Shown here piece after piece: positions 1-12,216 of a stretch of 64,000 nt of DNA. This DNA is from Chionis minor (Eukaryota > Chordata > Aves > Charadriiformes > Chionididae), in contig VZSF01008187.1 in the NCBI GenBank assembly GCA_013398295.1, forward strand, positions 198,326-262,325. Reading direction: 5' to 3'. The notes below the pieces were generated by a model. That model was not told where the DNA came from and made no database searches. It was given only the letters and a program-made list of their open reading frames with translations. A program made the translations under genes and the position numbers. Every line of letters begins with the position of its first letter. Within the stretch, counting starts at the first letter, position 1.

Positions 1-205
1 CCAAAACTCAACACAGTATTCCAGGTATGGCCTGACAAGCACTGAGTGAGATAATGACTTCTTTATCTCTGCTGGCGATGCCCTTGATGCAACCCAACAT
101 CCTGTTGGCTTTGTCAGCCGCAGTAGCACGCTGTTGACTCATATTGAGCTTGATGTCCACAGGACGCCCAGGTCCCTTTCCACAGAGCTGCTCCCCAGGC
201 AGGAT
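1..205 (-). mobile_element. CR1 LINE fragment, truncated by the window edge
   Basis: The sequence from acacagtattccaggtatgg through ctgctggcgatgcccttgatg, ttgagcttgatgtccacagg and cccaggtccctttccacaga is the familiar CR1 3' region read antisense, so the element's sense strand is minus. CR1 is the dominant LINE of birds and is also common in crocodilians and turtles. Resemblance stops near 205. The copy has substitutions throughout and is old and inactive. Confidence 0.9.
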
Positions 206-214
206 GATCATTTG

Positions 215-268
215 GACTTAACACATGCCTAACTCTTCATCAAGTCGGGGCCTTGCTTGGCTCCGGAT
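215..268. repeat. Possible fragment of palindromic amniote repeat next to CR1
   Basis: ttaacacatgcctaactctt followed by catcaagtcggggcc resembles one arm of the CATGCTTAACTTTAAGC...CTGAATCGGGGCC repeat. The match is short and diverged. Confidence 0.3.
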
Positions 269-289
269 AGGAGACTGCCAGGAGGAGTT

Positions 290-3200
290 CATTGTATCAT
301 TCTACTTATTGCGCTAATTGCCTGTTTATGTTTTCTGACAGCCAGCACTACCCGATAATTTTTATAAACAGAGGCTCTTTCACAAAATCTAGTAAATAAA
401 AGTCACAGCTCTTGAAAACCAAAATGATTTTAAAGGAAACTTGATATTTCCCCTATGATTTTCCTATTGATGTTTAACAGTTGCATCAGATTTGGTCCCC
501 GGTGTTCTGTTAACATGTGGCTCTCTTTTATTATAACATAACAATAATGCAATTCAACTGAAAACATGTGTTAAAACACTCTTCGATTTTGTGCACACCT
601 TATTAATTATACTAACTGCAAAATGACGGGGTCTTTGACAATCGTTTCTATAAACTCTTTGGGTTTCTAAAATGATGGACTACCTGAATGAAGGTAGTGT
701 TTTCCGGTTTATTGAACGCTTGCAGGCAGGCGTTTGTGTAACTAGGCAATATGTATATTTATGTACACCGTGCTGATGAGCAGTTGCACTTCGTTCCTTA
801 GTTGAATTAAAAGACATGAGAGTTACTAAAAACAAAAACATGCCAGGAACTCCTTCCTGATCAGAGTTTCCTACCTAAGAGATGAATAGCGTGAGCAACG
901 TCCGAACTACCCAAGAAAAGAGCCTGCGCAAATTCTGTGCTCAGCATTGGTCTTTGCTAATTACAGATGCTGGATTTTTTTTCTTAGAGGGCTGCAACCA
1001 CAGCAAGGTGGCACAGGCACTCTGCCACGTACAGGGTTTCCTTGCAGCACTCTCTGTAGGATCAAAGCACCTGGGGCAGAGCTCTGCCCCCATCACCGTC
1101 ACTCCACTGGTGAGAGTGCTGGTGTGACCATTAGTCAGCCTTTTTACAAGGTAATAAGAGAGAACACAGAGTATGAAAACCTTTTTCCTTACAGAGTTCA
1201 TGCAAACTCTGTTGAGTGTGTGTGCTTGTGCAGTTTGCATTTCCATGTCCAGGAGGAGACACGAGGGAGATGCTGTGTCACTTGCAGGTGCAAATGTTAG
1301 AACTATGTATATAATGAATTGTACAAAAGGGTTGCAACCTCTCCAACTACATGTGAAAATTTGTTTGGGAATGCTCTGGTTTGAGGAATTTTGAGGCATT
1401 ATTACTACTGATAGTTTTCTCTTTCCCTATTTGCCTTTCCAATGCTACACTTGCTGACAGCATGTAAGAAATCCTCATCATCAAGTGCTTAGAAATGATT
1501 AGTCAGGTCTCCCCCAGACTAGAATTTTGGCTTAGAAAGAAAAATCCCGTTACTTGCTTTCTCTTTTTCCATGTCCTTAAAGGTTCACATTGTAAAGCTT
1601 TTCTCTGAAAACCTCAGAGTATTTTTTTGAAGCAAGAGAGCTGAGATTAATGGAGATCATATAGATAACATAAATCTATTGTCTCAAGAGAGCAGAGACT
1701 TGAAGAAAAATACTAGCGATCACAACTTTCTGATAAAATTATCAAGTCTGACAATCCAGTGTGTTTGCTAGAAAATTGTAAAGTGTAAATTATAAGGCTC
1801 TTGAAAACAGCAGATGCAAGAGACCACATTTTAACCCCAAATCTCTTCCACCTGTTCTTCCAGCCCTTTTCCCTCTCTCTCCCCGTTTATTCTAGCTCTA
1901 CCATTTTTGGTGCATTTTGCCATTGCCTTCTTTATCTGCTTTAATGGCAAACAAAGGAACTGTTAATTGCCAAAAAAGGGTAAGAACAGAATTTGAGAAA
2001 AAACAGCAGGAGGTGGGCAGTAGCAGCACCACTGTGGTTGTTCCTCCAGCTCAGCTATGGCCATCACGGACCAATGGTGCTGCTGGGTGGCATGCAGACA
2101 CGAGAGTTTGGCTGGGTGGTCTTCTCCAGTCATGCCACCGAGGCACCAGTTCACTGGGTCTGGATCGCAGCCATACCCTGCATGGAGCTGGTACCTCTCC
2201 TGGTTTTGTACAGTGTGGAAAAGCAGGAAGACAGAGAAGCTACTTCAGGGGTCCACCTCTTTCCATGTGATTAGTGTACACCTATGGGTTTAAATGCCTC
2301 TTCTAGTCCCATCACTTAGGACTCTGACATTTTTCAATATTTTACACTCCTTTCTGAAGGTTTTTGTTGTTTGGCTTTGTGGATTTTTTAAAATATGTAT
2401 TTCATCTGATGGTTAATGTGAGATTTCACTCATGATGAAGTGTTGCTACTTGCTGAATTCATTAGCATCAGTCAAAGCTGCACGACTGACTCTTGTTCCA
2501 AGTGTGTCGCATGGACCCATATTTGTTATTTGTTACTGAAATTTCTTATCTAGGCTGAGGCCCAAAGTTGCTATCAACTGGTATTTTTCCATTGATACCT
2601 AATAATGTTATGCTGGTTTACACGAGCTGAAAATCTGCTCAAAATAAGAGAGCAGTGGTGGGGATTTGTTATTGGAAGTATCTTTAGAGGTTTCTCTAGC
2701 TAAGAAGAGAATGAGGAGGAGTAAAAAAACTAAAAACCAAAACAATGAAATGGAAGAAAAGTGCCTGTTATATGATTAGGCCTCTGGAGGCCTATGGCAA
2801 ACTGTATCCAATGGAAATGAGATATAATACCCTTTGGCTGTAGATCAGGCTAATAGCAGCAGCCCATTTTCTCTACAATAGCCTTAGAGCTTTAGTTTCT
2901 CTTTCTGCAGGGGCACTCCGTAACTGATGTTTTTGCTTTTGTACCAAGTTTACATTTAGTCAAATCGAACACCTAACAAGCAGTAGTACCTGGCATAAAG
3001 ATGCGTTGTTACCGTCTTATCCTGGTGTGACCACCTCAAATGGGCAATCATGGAGAAGGTGGTATCCAGGCCAAAGACGAGACTTCAATGTGTGGCAGTA
3101 AGGACAACATCTGCCTTGCATATTCCTACTTGCCTACATAATCATGCATAGCTTTCTATTGTTCCAGGAGTTACTCAAGCATATAACAGAGTTTCAATGA

Positions 3201-4056
3201 GTTCAAACCTCCTGTTTTAGATGGTGTTTCAGTGAGTTGTTTTTCTGCCTCAGCATGGATTAGATTTTTTTTTTTTAAACAGCCTTGTCAGATTCAGGGA
3301 AGCACATGGAGACAGTGAGAAGGAAATCATGGATTGTAAATGCTGACTATGCAGCTGCATCACAAATTTTAAAAGGTAGGAAAAGAAACGTTACCTGAAA
3401 GATACTCGTGACACCTGCTTGATTGCTCTCTGTTTATTACTGAGAAATAACCCTCTGGCCCCAAACGCCTCTTTTGCTGTGCACAGATTATGCATCTGCA
3501 GCTGGGGTTTCAACCTGGTGCAAACAAACTCCATGGCAGAGCCAGGTCTTCACCTAGGGAATGGCAACTCCAGACAGGATTTGTACCCAGGAATTTTACC
3601 TGGTAATTTGGTTTGCAGATTCATAATGGTGGTTTGAGGAATCTGTTCAGCTTTGCTGGAGTCACATAATGAGTCAGGGGCAGTGATGCTGGATCTAAAG
3701 GATCCCGTCTCCTGAGCCCTGTGCTGTGCCCCCTGGATCCTGTGCAATTTCTGTCATAATAATTTAATGAGGAACAACTATTGAAAATAATATTTTAAGT
3801 GCTTCTGGGCCTACATTGTACTAAATACTTTTAGTTTGAGTACACCAATGGTTGACTTGTGAAATAGAAAGGGGAACACGGTGTGTGTGCCAGTGCAGGT
3901 TATACCTGCTCAGGTTAGCCGATGCCATCCTCTCCCTGCCAGCGGCTGCCTCCCGCGCCAGCCTGCTGATCAAGGAGTGTGTCCTCATGCTCCTAATTCC
4001 TCTCAGCCAGGTTGGTTTAAACTGTTTGAATTACTGGTCCCGGTTATCCCAGCAGA
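290..4056. other. Non-coding stretch
   Basis: No gene is supported here. Small open frames on both strands (the largest about 150 codons, 941-1,399 minus) overlap other frames and have no domain or splice context. I see no retroposon body. Confidence 0.6.
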
Positions 4057-4076
4057 TTTTTTTTTTTTTTTTTTTT
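4057..4076. repeat. Poly-T tract (T20)
   Basis: Twenty consecutive T. No recognisable retroposon body adjoins it, so I treat it as a simple tract. Confidence 0.95.
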
Positions 4077-7000
4077 GCCTGAAGAGAATTAAAGTGCTCA
4101 TTTGAACTGCTTTGCCAACATATCAGTTCAAAACCTCCAGCAAGTGGGTTTTAATGAGCAGCTGGGGGAGTAACTTCTTCCTGGCACAGGCTGCTCCTAA
4201 AGAGGCTATCTGTGCGTATCCTTAAGACATTTAAGAGACTGAACATTTTTATATCTTTAAATCATATTAAAAGCGACTTCAGGTGTTGCACAGCTTTAAG
4301 TCATTTGATTCCTTAAGACTGCATGGTGCCCACATCTGCCATTAGCGCTTTCCTTTAATGATCAAGGCTGGACTGTTCAAACGAGCTTAAACAAGTTAGC
4401 ACTCAAATCCCTTGGGTAGCCAGCAGGACAGATTTGAACACATCAGTCCTGCTTCTTAATTAGATCCCAAAATCTCAAAGTAAAAATCAAGTGATGTTTT
4501 AAACAATGCTTGTATAATTGCCATCTTAGTTAATTTTTCCTAAGGATTTTCAACCTTGGTTTAGAAGATTACATCAGTTGTGCTTTTAAAATTAAACATG
4601 TAAATAACCTCATCTCTCCACAGCAATAATTTAAGCAGCCGCTAAGTCATACGAACACCTTTGGAACTTAGGTGAATGCTTAAATGTTTTGCTCAATAGA
4701 TGTCTAACATTAAACAGGTATTTATGTGCTTTGCTCCACCAGGGCCTTAAAGATATAATTTAAGTAGATGGGTGTCTTCTCCTAATGACTATAATAAAAG
4801 ATCAGTGAGGGAAGGTGGTGGGGAAGTGTGTCGGATGCAGTTGTGGCTCTGGAGAGTGCAGGAATGGATTAGGAAAGTTTTCATCTCCTTTACTTTCATT
4901 TTTCAAGCACATAAAAAAGGAATCTTATCCTTTTCTTCAGGTGAGTAAATGAAAGGACTGCTTTAAAAACAGCTGCATGTAAATTTGCAATTTCTTTCTA
5001 TGCTTTTGGTCACTTGAAGAAAAAAACAATCTGTCTGGCAGGCAGATGTGCTTTGAGAGATGGCTCTGTGCTTTCTGAGAGGGAAAATGTTTAAAAATGA
5101 AAAGAAACACGCTAAGGGCCTTACGAAGCACAGTGCTTTATTAGCCATTGTTCTATTATATGACCCATCATTCTGCCGTAATGCATGCACAGGAGCAAGT
5201 GCCCATGTTTTAGAAATGGCAAACCTGTGCTCTTTGTCTTGTGTTTTCTCCAGCGGACAGCATGCCATTATTGTCACACTCTCTGGTTATATTTAATGCA
5301 AGGAGGACACAAGTCCTTTAAAAAAAAATGTCACTTTGGTGGTACTCTATGCATTTTTATTCCTGAATATTAAGTTCCAATTTTTATAGCCTTAGCTCAA
5401 TCTGTGGCTTCATAAAACATCATAAATTGGAGCTTAGCTTTACAGGCAAGCAAGATGATTTGATAAGCATGGGATTGCCCCTGCTACATCAAATAACGTT
5501 TCCTCTCTTACTATCCAGAAGCTCTGAGTTATGGCACTGGTACACTAGCCAGCCAAGAGATATAAGAAGCCCTATGCAATTAACTTCTTGCATCTTGTCT
5601 TTTTTTCCAAGGGGAAAAAATGAGAAAAGTTCTTTTAACCAGGTATTTTCTTCCAATTTTACCTCGTAGCGGAGTCAGCTAAGTGCACCCTCTTGTCAGC
5701 ACAATCATTATCTGTAATTTACATGCAAGAAGCAACAGAAACTTTTAGGATGAAATGAATGTAAAACCAGAAACCTCCGCCTGTTCCATCATCCAGCCTT
5801 GCAAGTACAGTAGCCATGTCAGTGACTGTATTAAGAGCTATTAAAATGTCTTTGATGTATTGCTGGAGTTTGGTATGATTTTCTAGGTTTTATTATTCCT
5901 CTGACTACCATTTGCTATTTTTAAATGGAATCTACTATTATGGGATACGAGCAGTCTGTCCTTCAGAGGAGAGTCTGCACCAATAGCCCTTCTGCTCATC
6001 TTCAGTGGCGTGTACAGGGGGACGCCAACGATCCCTTGGTAGTTCAGTGTCCTAGCCACCATTTATACTATTTATCATCAAAGAAGATTTTGATATTCAA
6101 GGTTGTGTGCAGGCACAGGAGCTGCATACATAACAGCTCTGCTGTTTGGTGCCGCAGCCTGAGAGCTGTTGGGGTTTATCTCCATTGGTGCTTACAAACC
6201 ACCCCTGGTCCTTTTGACTCTGCCCCTGTTAGCGAACAGCACGGCCCAGTGGCACCCGCACTCATCTTCCCCAAATCCTGTTCCTTGCTCTAGTCTTATT
6301 CTCTTTAGATAAACCACCTTTCTCCATCCTTGGTCAGGTAGCGCTCGCTCAGCCACGTGGGTCTGCTGTGGGGGACTTTGGTAAGGTTTTTCCGCAAAGA
6401 CCTGCACGGTGTTTTAAGGCTAATTCGATACCTGGGTGAGATAAAGTGGTGAGAAAAACAATGAGAGTATTGAAAAAAGAATAGCATTTAATGAACACTA
6501 AAATGTATTATTCCCTTTTTAACAAAGCTGCCTAAAAACTATTGATTTTTCTACTCACGGATTTCTAATAATAAAAAATTTAAAGCCTGACTATCGTTCC
6601 CCCAAATCAGGTTTATTTCCAGCGTGACTAAACTCACAGACTCACCAGTTAGAACTATGGGACTCAGATCCTCCGAATTAACAAATTCCTCTTCAAGTCT
6701 AACAAAACGCGCCATTCATCTGGGCCCGCATCTTGGGAGTCAGCGTTGCTTAGTGAGAAAAACAAACCGAAATTGATTTGCCTTTTTCAGTGTTTGGCTT
6801 CTCTTCTTTTTCCCTCAGGCTCAGCCATCTTAATGAACCCCTCTCTATGCATACTTCTGTTCATAACTCTATTTACAAGTATTCTTATGTTACATCTCTT
6901 TGACCAAAATTAACAATAATAGGTGGTTGTGTCCTTGCCTGTCGCTCTAGTTAACCTCCCATTAAACTTCTTAGGTCAAATCTGGAATGACAAGGCTCTA

Positions 7001-7839
7001 GTAGCAATGTTAAGCTACCTCAACTGGCCCTTGAACCACTTTATTGCAGCTACGTTTGCATTCATTTTTACTATTTGTTTGGCTTTTTTTTTTTTTTTCC
7101 CCCTTCTTTTCACCACTGCTAAGATGCCACAAAAAGACTTTTGGCCAAGCTGCTGGTTTTCTTTGCAGAGCGGTTATCCAGTGTATTGCTGGCAGTGCCT
7201 TTAGGGGGAAATACATAAGTTGGAAATCAAGCTTCCAAAAAAACAAACAGCACTTCTGATTAGTATCTCATATTGTTATCCTTCCTGCTTCATTTGTTTT
7301 CCAGATGGGCGAAATAAAGGTCAACAACCCTAGGGCAATGATCTGATTTGAAAGAAATGTGATTTCTGAAAGGGAAATTTGCAAAAATAGCCATAACCAA
7401 GAAATGAGAAACATTTTAAGAAATTGGCAGTTCAGACTAATCTTCCATGTAGTTTATCTTCGTGAACTGGTGATATTTTATTGTCCATGCAAATACACTG
7501 GTAATCCAGTCCTGTTCTTGTGGTATTTTGAAATCTTTTTTCTTTATTCAAATTTGGATATTACTATCATCGTGAACACGAATAGGTGGATATTACTATA
7601 ATTGTGAAGGAGATAAAGGGGACCATCATGCACTTGGTTAAAAAAGAGGCATGTTGTAGGCTACTATAGCCATAGTTTCCCTGGAGGGAGAAGTCGGAGC
7701 TGCAGTGTCCCTAGGTTGGCTGGGGACTTCTCTTTCTGGCTTCCATTCCCTCCCGTTCACCTACTTGACCCGGGACATCACGGGATGTCCTACACCATGG
7801 GCTCCTCCTGCATCCTTCCTGGCTGCTTGTGGAGCAGCG
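4077..7839. other. Non-coding stretch
   Basis: The sequence is AT-rich, with no exon or transposon recognised. About 4,100-4,760 is rich in taat, cagctg and ttaag words and reads like conserved non-coding DNA, but conservation cannot be judged from one sequence. Confidence 0.5.
7084..7098. repeat. Poly-T tract (T15)
   Basis: Fifteen consecutive T followed by a C/T-rich run. No retroposon body is recognised beside it. Confidence 0.95.
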
Positions 7840-8130
7840 CTGCTCATCGCTTCTCCAGGAGGCCATCCAGTGCCACACATCCATCGCATCCCGAAGGGCA
7901 CCGGGCAGAGCGGCGGCCGGGAGCATCCCTCCGCCCTGGCTCACCCACCCGGTCACGCCTGGGAGCCGGGATCTCGGGAACCGCTGCCTGGCTCCCCTGT
8001 CTGCCTCCTCCTAAAATCTGGGTCATGTCTCCCTCTAGGGGCTCGCGAGGAGGATGAAACCCACCTTCCCCTGGCAGAGGAGGCTTTAAACGCGCTGCAA
8101 CTCTCTTTTTGGCAGCGAGCCTGCGTCGGA
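7840..8130. promoter_or_regulatory. CpG-rich patch (possible small CpG island)
   Basis: I count about 21 CpG in about 290 bases of GC-rich sequence, including gcggcggccg, gctcgcgagg and aaacgcgctg, against a generally CpG-poor, AT-rich background. By hand this gives an observed/expected ratio near 0.7. It could be a promoter or an orphan CpG island. No first exon with a convincing start and donor is visible next to it. Confidence 0.4.
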
Positions 8131-8637
8131 GAAAAAAGGTGTTTAAGCTGGTAGAGGCTGTAACGTAATACAGAGGGTGTACCCGTGGAGAAGACAGGTT
8201 AAAAGTTTTATGTTAATGAAGTTTTCTGGCAGAAATGAAATTCCTGCCTCTTATCTGGGCTAAGAGGAGGCTGAGCTATAGGCTGCCGCGTTTTTACGGT
8301 ATGGGTGAAGGTCCAAGCGATCTCTCGTCTTTGCCCTGTGCCCTGCCCACGGCAGAGGCAGCGGTGGCACCGTTCCCACATCCCCTGGGCAGGGGTGTGT
8401 GCTGGTGGTACCCCGCTCCCCAGACCCATGGTGGGTGCCCGTCGCCCTCCTCTGCAGCATCCTTGGGCATTTTGGAGGTGGATGCTGCTGTCCGCTGGGG
8501 AGAGATGTTCTTCCAGAGGGTGCTGCTGGGTGCTTCGTTGACCACCGATGTGGTTGCAGTGTAGGGACAGGGGAGAGGACGGCCATCCTAACATGGTCCC
8601 TTAGAGGAGAGAGCAAAGAAGAAAATTGCGTGGAACG
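8131..8637. other. Non-coding stretch beside the orphan exon
   Basis: Moderately GC-rich sequence between the CpG patch and the minus-strand orphan frame. If that frame is real, this would hold its 3' UTR. No canonical minus-strand AATAAA is present; the nearest resemblance is CATAAA at about 8,207-8,212. Confidence 0.4.
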
Positions 8638-8883
8638 TTAGTCTTTTGTTTCAATGTTTTGTTGAAATGGGAAACCAGAAGCATCCATTTGGACTGATAC
8701 AGTATTTAAACAGAATTCGTCAAGCTGAATTTTGAATTTGCGGTTTAATTTGACACTTTTTTGTGGAGTTTCTGGATAGTTTGTATTCTCTGTTTTTACA
8801 GTAACAAGAGCAGTGGGAATTTTCCCCTGTTTAGTGACCAGGCAGCCGTGATAATCGTTCTGTGCCACTGTTGACCTGATATT
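8638..8883 (-). CDS. Possible 3'-terminal coding exon of an unidentified gene
   Basis: On the minus strand an excellent acceptor (pyrimidine tract CCTCTTTTCTTCCCAG, with a branch-like TTTATTAG just upstream) is followed by about 81 codons open to a TAA at 8,640-8,638. It would enter after a phase-1 intron (AC TTT CAG). The peptide begins FQINIRSTVAQNDYHGC and ends FPFQQNIETKD. Its composition looks like a real globular domain: mixed charges, alternating beta-strand-like segments, two cysteines and no low complexity. I do not recognise the family, and no partner exon is identified nearby on the minus strand. No AATAAA lies within about 430 bases downstream, which weakens the case. It could also be a pseudogene remnant or a chance frame. 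Confidence 0.3.
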   Translation of the reverse strand, partial: NIRSTVAQNDYHGCLVTKQGKIPTALVTVKTENTNYPETPQKSVKLNRKFKIQLDEFCLNTVSVQMDASGFPFQQNIETKD

Positions 8884-11800
8884 GATCTGAAAGTCTGGGA
8901 AGAAAAGAGGTCTAATAAATAAATATAAATCAGTAAATTCAATCAAAATGTAAAGGACAGTCTTCCAACAGGCACAAGTGAGAATTACAGAAATTGAAAG
9001 GCAGTCCGTGCAATTTGAATGACTCTGCTGGCTTTGTGTGAGAAGTCAAGTACAGCTCTCAAAGACCTCGCTTTAATTAGGGGACACAGAGATTCATTTC
9101 ACCAACTTCAGTCATCTAAAATTTAGACTAAGGCTTCTTCAGCAGTCAGCTGAGAGACGGGATGAGTCAGTTTGTGGAGGAGTGTGTTCATTAGCTGCAG
9201 TACATGATCATCTGGGCAGTAGGTGCCTAATTTTGGGATGGCCAAAGTGAGGTGCAGTTTGTCTCATCCCTCTTGACAATTGCTTCCTGGGCCTTTACAG
9301 CTGCTCCCCAACGAGTAGCAAAGAATCCTGTTTACCACGGCAATTATTTACATTGAGATGATTTCCCGTTGCCTGAAAGTAATTCATCTTTTTTAAATTA
9401 TGGTTGTTCAGTCAGCAAAACTAAGGATATCTATAAAGATGTAGTGGCAGTGTTGCTGATAAATAATCTAACAAATTTTTGAAAAAGCCAAAAACAATTT
9501 GGGTACAATTATTTTTTCATCGACTGCAGTGTAAATCAGGAATAGCTTCTGAACACCCAGCTTGCATACCAAAGACTTTGCATGCAGCTCATATAACGCT
9601 CATGAGCCTTTGGGTCTTGCAGAGTAACTTTAGTGAAGCTATGAAACCAGGACATGTCAGATAGATGCAACCCTACATAATAATTACTATTTGCTTGTTT
9701 ATACTAACCCTAATGGAAGAGTTTAGTTACACTCAAAATGAAGCTGAAGGATTTTGCTGATTTGGGAGCCAGAGAATATTTTATACATGTCTGTGCTGCA
9801 AAATGAAAGACTTTGCTCCCATATGAGCTCTTGTAGCCTAATGGGAAAGGCAGACAACTGAGTGTAAAAGCCTTGTATGCGTGCTGGAATAAGGAAAAAA
9901 TACTCCACGATTACCAGGAAGTCAATCCTTATTTGGTGCTTTTGCTTACTATGCGTTATTGCTGTAAAAATAATCTCCCCTCACCACGAGTCCTGCAAGA
10001 TGCTTCAGGCTTTGTCCTGAGGCGCCGAGTTTAGGTGATCGCTCCTGGAAGAGCAGACACCTGGAGATGGTGGGGAAGGGGCTGTGATGCAGGTGCTGGA
10101 GGAATCGTCCTCGTCCGCCCCCCAGGTGCCACCTTCAGCAGCTCCATGCCAGGGAAGCAAAGCGTAGATGCAGGAGATGTTTTACCTGACCACTTGTCTC
10201 TCTTCTGGCAGTCCCAGGGAGAAGAGCTGAAGGTGAGTTTAGCTCTTAATTTTTCCTTTCTTCCATTTTGACTCTTCTGCATGTGGACGTTTTGGCTGAA
10301 GTTCCCTCTCTGGGGTGGTGCGACCGGCCCTGGCTGTGAGGTGTCAACCTGGGGGTCCCCCATGGCTCCTGGCAGCGCACTACGGAGAGAGAAGTATTAG
10401 AATTAATTTTATCCTCCTTATGTATCAGCTAAAAAACACATCCAAAGGAGATGAAAAGATGTGACGACGCAGAACGGTGGACAGGCGCAGGGTACAGAGG
10501 GAAGGCTGGTGGGGTTAGCGAAGGCGCACTGCAGGCAGGGCACGGGCAGACAAATGTGCCTTGAAACCAACCCTGACAAGCGGCGAGAGGCCAGGTGCCA
10601 CCACCGCGTTGGGATAATCCTGTGTGTGTGTCTCCGGCGCCGAGCAGGAAGGAGTCAGGTATTCGCATGGTCAGATTCAGGGATGTGCAAATAAGAGGTG
10701 TAAATGTGTAAATACAAGCCAGAGAGAATCGTGCTGACATTGCATTAGGGATGGAAACTGATTTTTATAGTTTTTTTCTTTTCAGTTATAGAAATTCAGG
10801 GCCAGAGCTCATGAAGAGCTTAGTATCTAAACTAGGGGTAGTATCTAAACTGGGCTGTCCCGCTCAGCGGTGACTTTTGCATCCAGGAAGGGACAGTGCT
10901 GGGACCCAGCAGGGTGAGGGGATCCTCGTGGTCCCTCTGACCCATCGGGGCCACAATAAGCCTCCGATTTCAATGGGAAGAGCGTCCCTGTGACTTGAAG
11001 AAGGTGGCCTGGGTCCAAGTGTCTCTGTCGGCGTTTTGTGGCTGCTGTGGGTGCTTTTGCAGATTTTCTGCTGATTATGCTAGAGCAATATTGCAAGGAA
11101 TTTATGCATAATGGACATAAATCTCGCTATACGAGCCACCTGAGAGGCAAGAAAAATGGTCTCTGTCAAGGATCTACATACAGAAATACATTAAACAACA
11201 GCTCTCTGTAGAGCAGGCGCTTCGGTTTCAAATGTAGGTTTGGGGGAATAATGAAGAATAAAATTAGCGCTTTGGTAATGCATTAAGCCTTTTGGGGGGG
11301 GGTTCACTGGCAGATTTTTATAGCCTTAAAGGATAAATGATGATGGTAATAAATTTTTCTAACTTTTAAACTGATCTTTCAAAAGAAGATGCAGAAAGCT
11401 GTTCCTGTGCTGTTGTAGAGCTGGAAGAGCCGTTCAGCTGGGACTTCAGGCTACCGTTGTAACTTCCAATTAGTAAAACATACATTAAAAGGGGCTGCCT
11501 ACCAGGATGGGAGGGCTTCTGATGGCTGTGACGAATAGCTGCGCACCCCGCGCTATCGCTCGCGTTTGTGCACAGGGGCTTCACAGGCTCTTTGTGAACC
11601 GTCCACACAAACTTCATCAAGCCCCGGTTACCCATCAGAGGGGAGATGCCGTTTTAGCATGGGATTGTGTCTCTTAATGTCACTGCCTCTTCTCTTCAAC
11701 CAGGACTGGTGCGATATATTTTTCAGTGACCGACAGCTGCCAAATGGCGTTGATAAAGGGAGTTTAAAAACACAATCATAAAATGAAAGTGCGCTCATTC

Positions 11801-12170
11801 CTTTCAATGTGTTAGTTATTACAAAGGGAAGCGTGATGTTATTAAAGTGTGTGTGAGCCTCTTCCCGTCACATTTCTGTGGCTCTGGCTTTGTTATACAT
11901 ATTCTCATAAATTATTTTGTTGCTATAGCAATACTCTTCTGTGAGCCTAATCCTTTCTCATTTACAGTGAAGCCCTTTACTTTGCTCTCTCAGTGCAATG
12001 CGGCCTTTACTTTGGCAAATTACCTTTCAAATTACATCTTTAGGTTACATTTGCTTTTGCTTTTCACAGCTAATCTGGATTAGCGAATTCTTAATTTGGG
12101 TTAAAATGGATTTGGAAATTCCTAGTAAAATAAGTGCCAAGAGATCACATCTGTAAAATTATAATACATA
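8884..12170. other. Non-coding stretch
   Basis: Nothing recognisable as gene or mobile element. There is a GC-rich interval near 10,030-10,150 and a short (TG)n at 10,621-10,630. A minus-strand partner exon for the 8.6-kb frame would lie here or further right, but I cannot identify one. Confidence 0.5.
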
Positions 12171-12216
12171 TTGTGTGTCTGTATATGTGTATATATATAT
12201 GTATGTATGTGTGTCT
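12171..12216. repeat. (TG/TA)n simple repeat
   Basis: An interrupted run of TG, TA and GTAT units covers 46 bases. A shorter (TG)7 follows at 12,485-12,498. Confidence 0.9.

Noticed and set aside
941..1399. 152-codon minus-strand frame
   Set aside because: Cysteine-rich, with no domain and overlapping frames on the opposite strand. No splice or promoter context.
7705..8154. 149-codon plus-strand frame over the CpG patch
   Set aside because: GC-rich DNA has few stop codons, and several frames on both strands are open here. The peptide has no domain.
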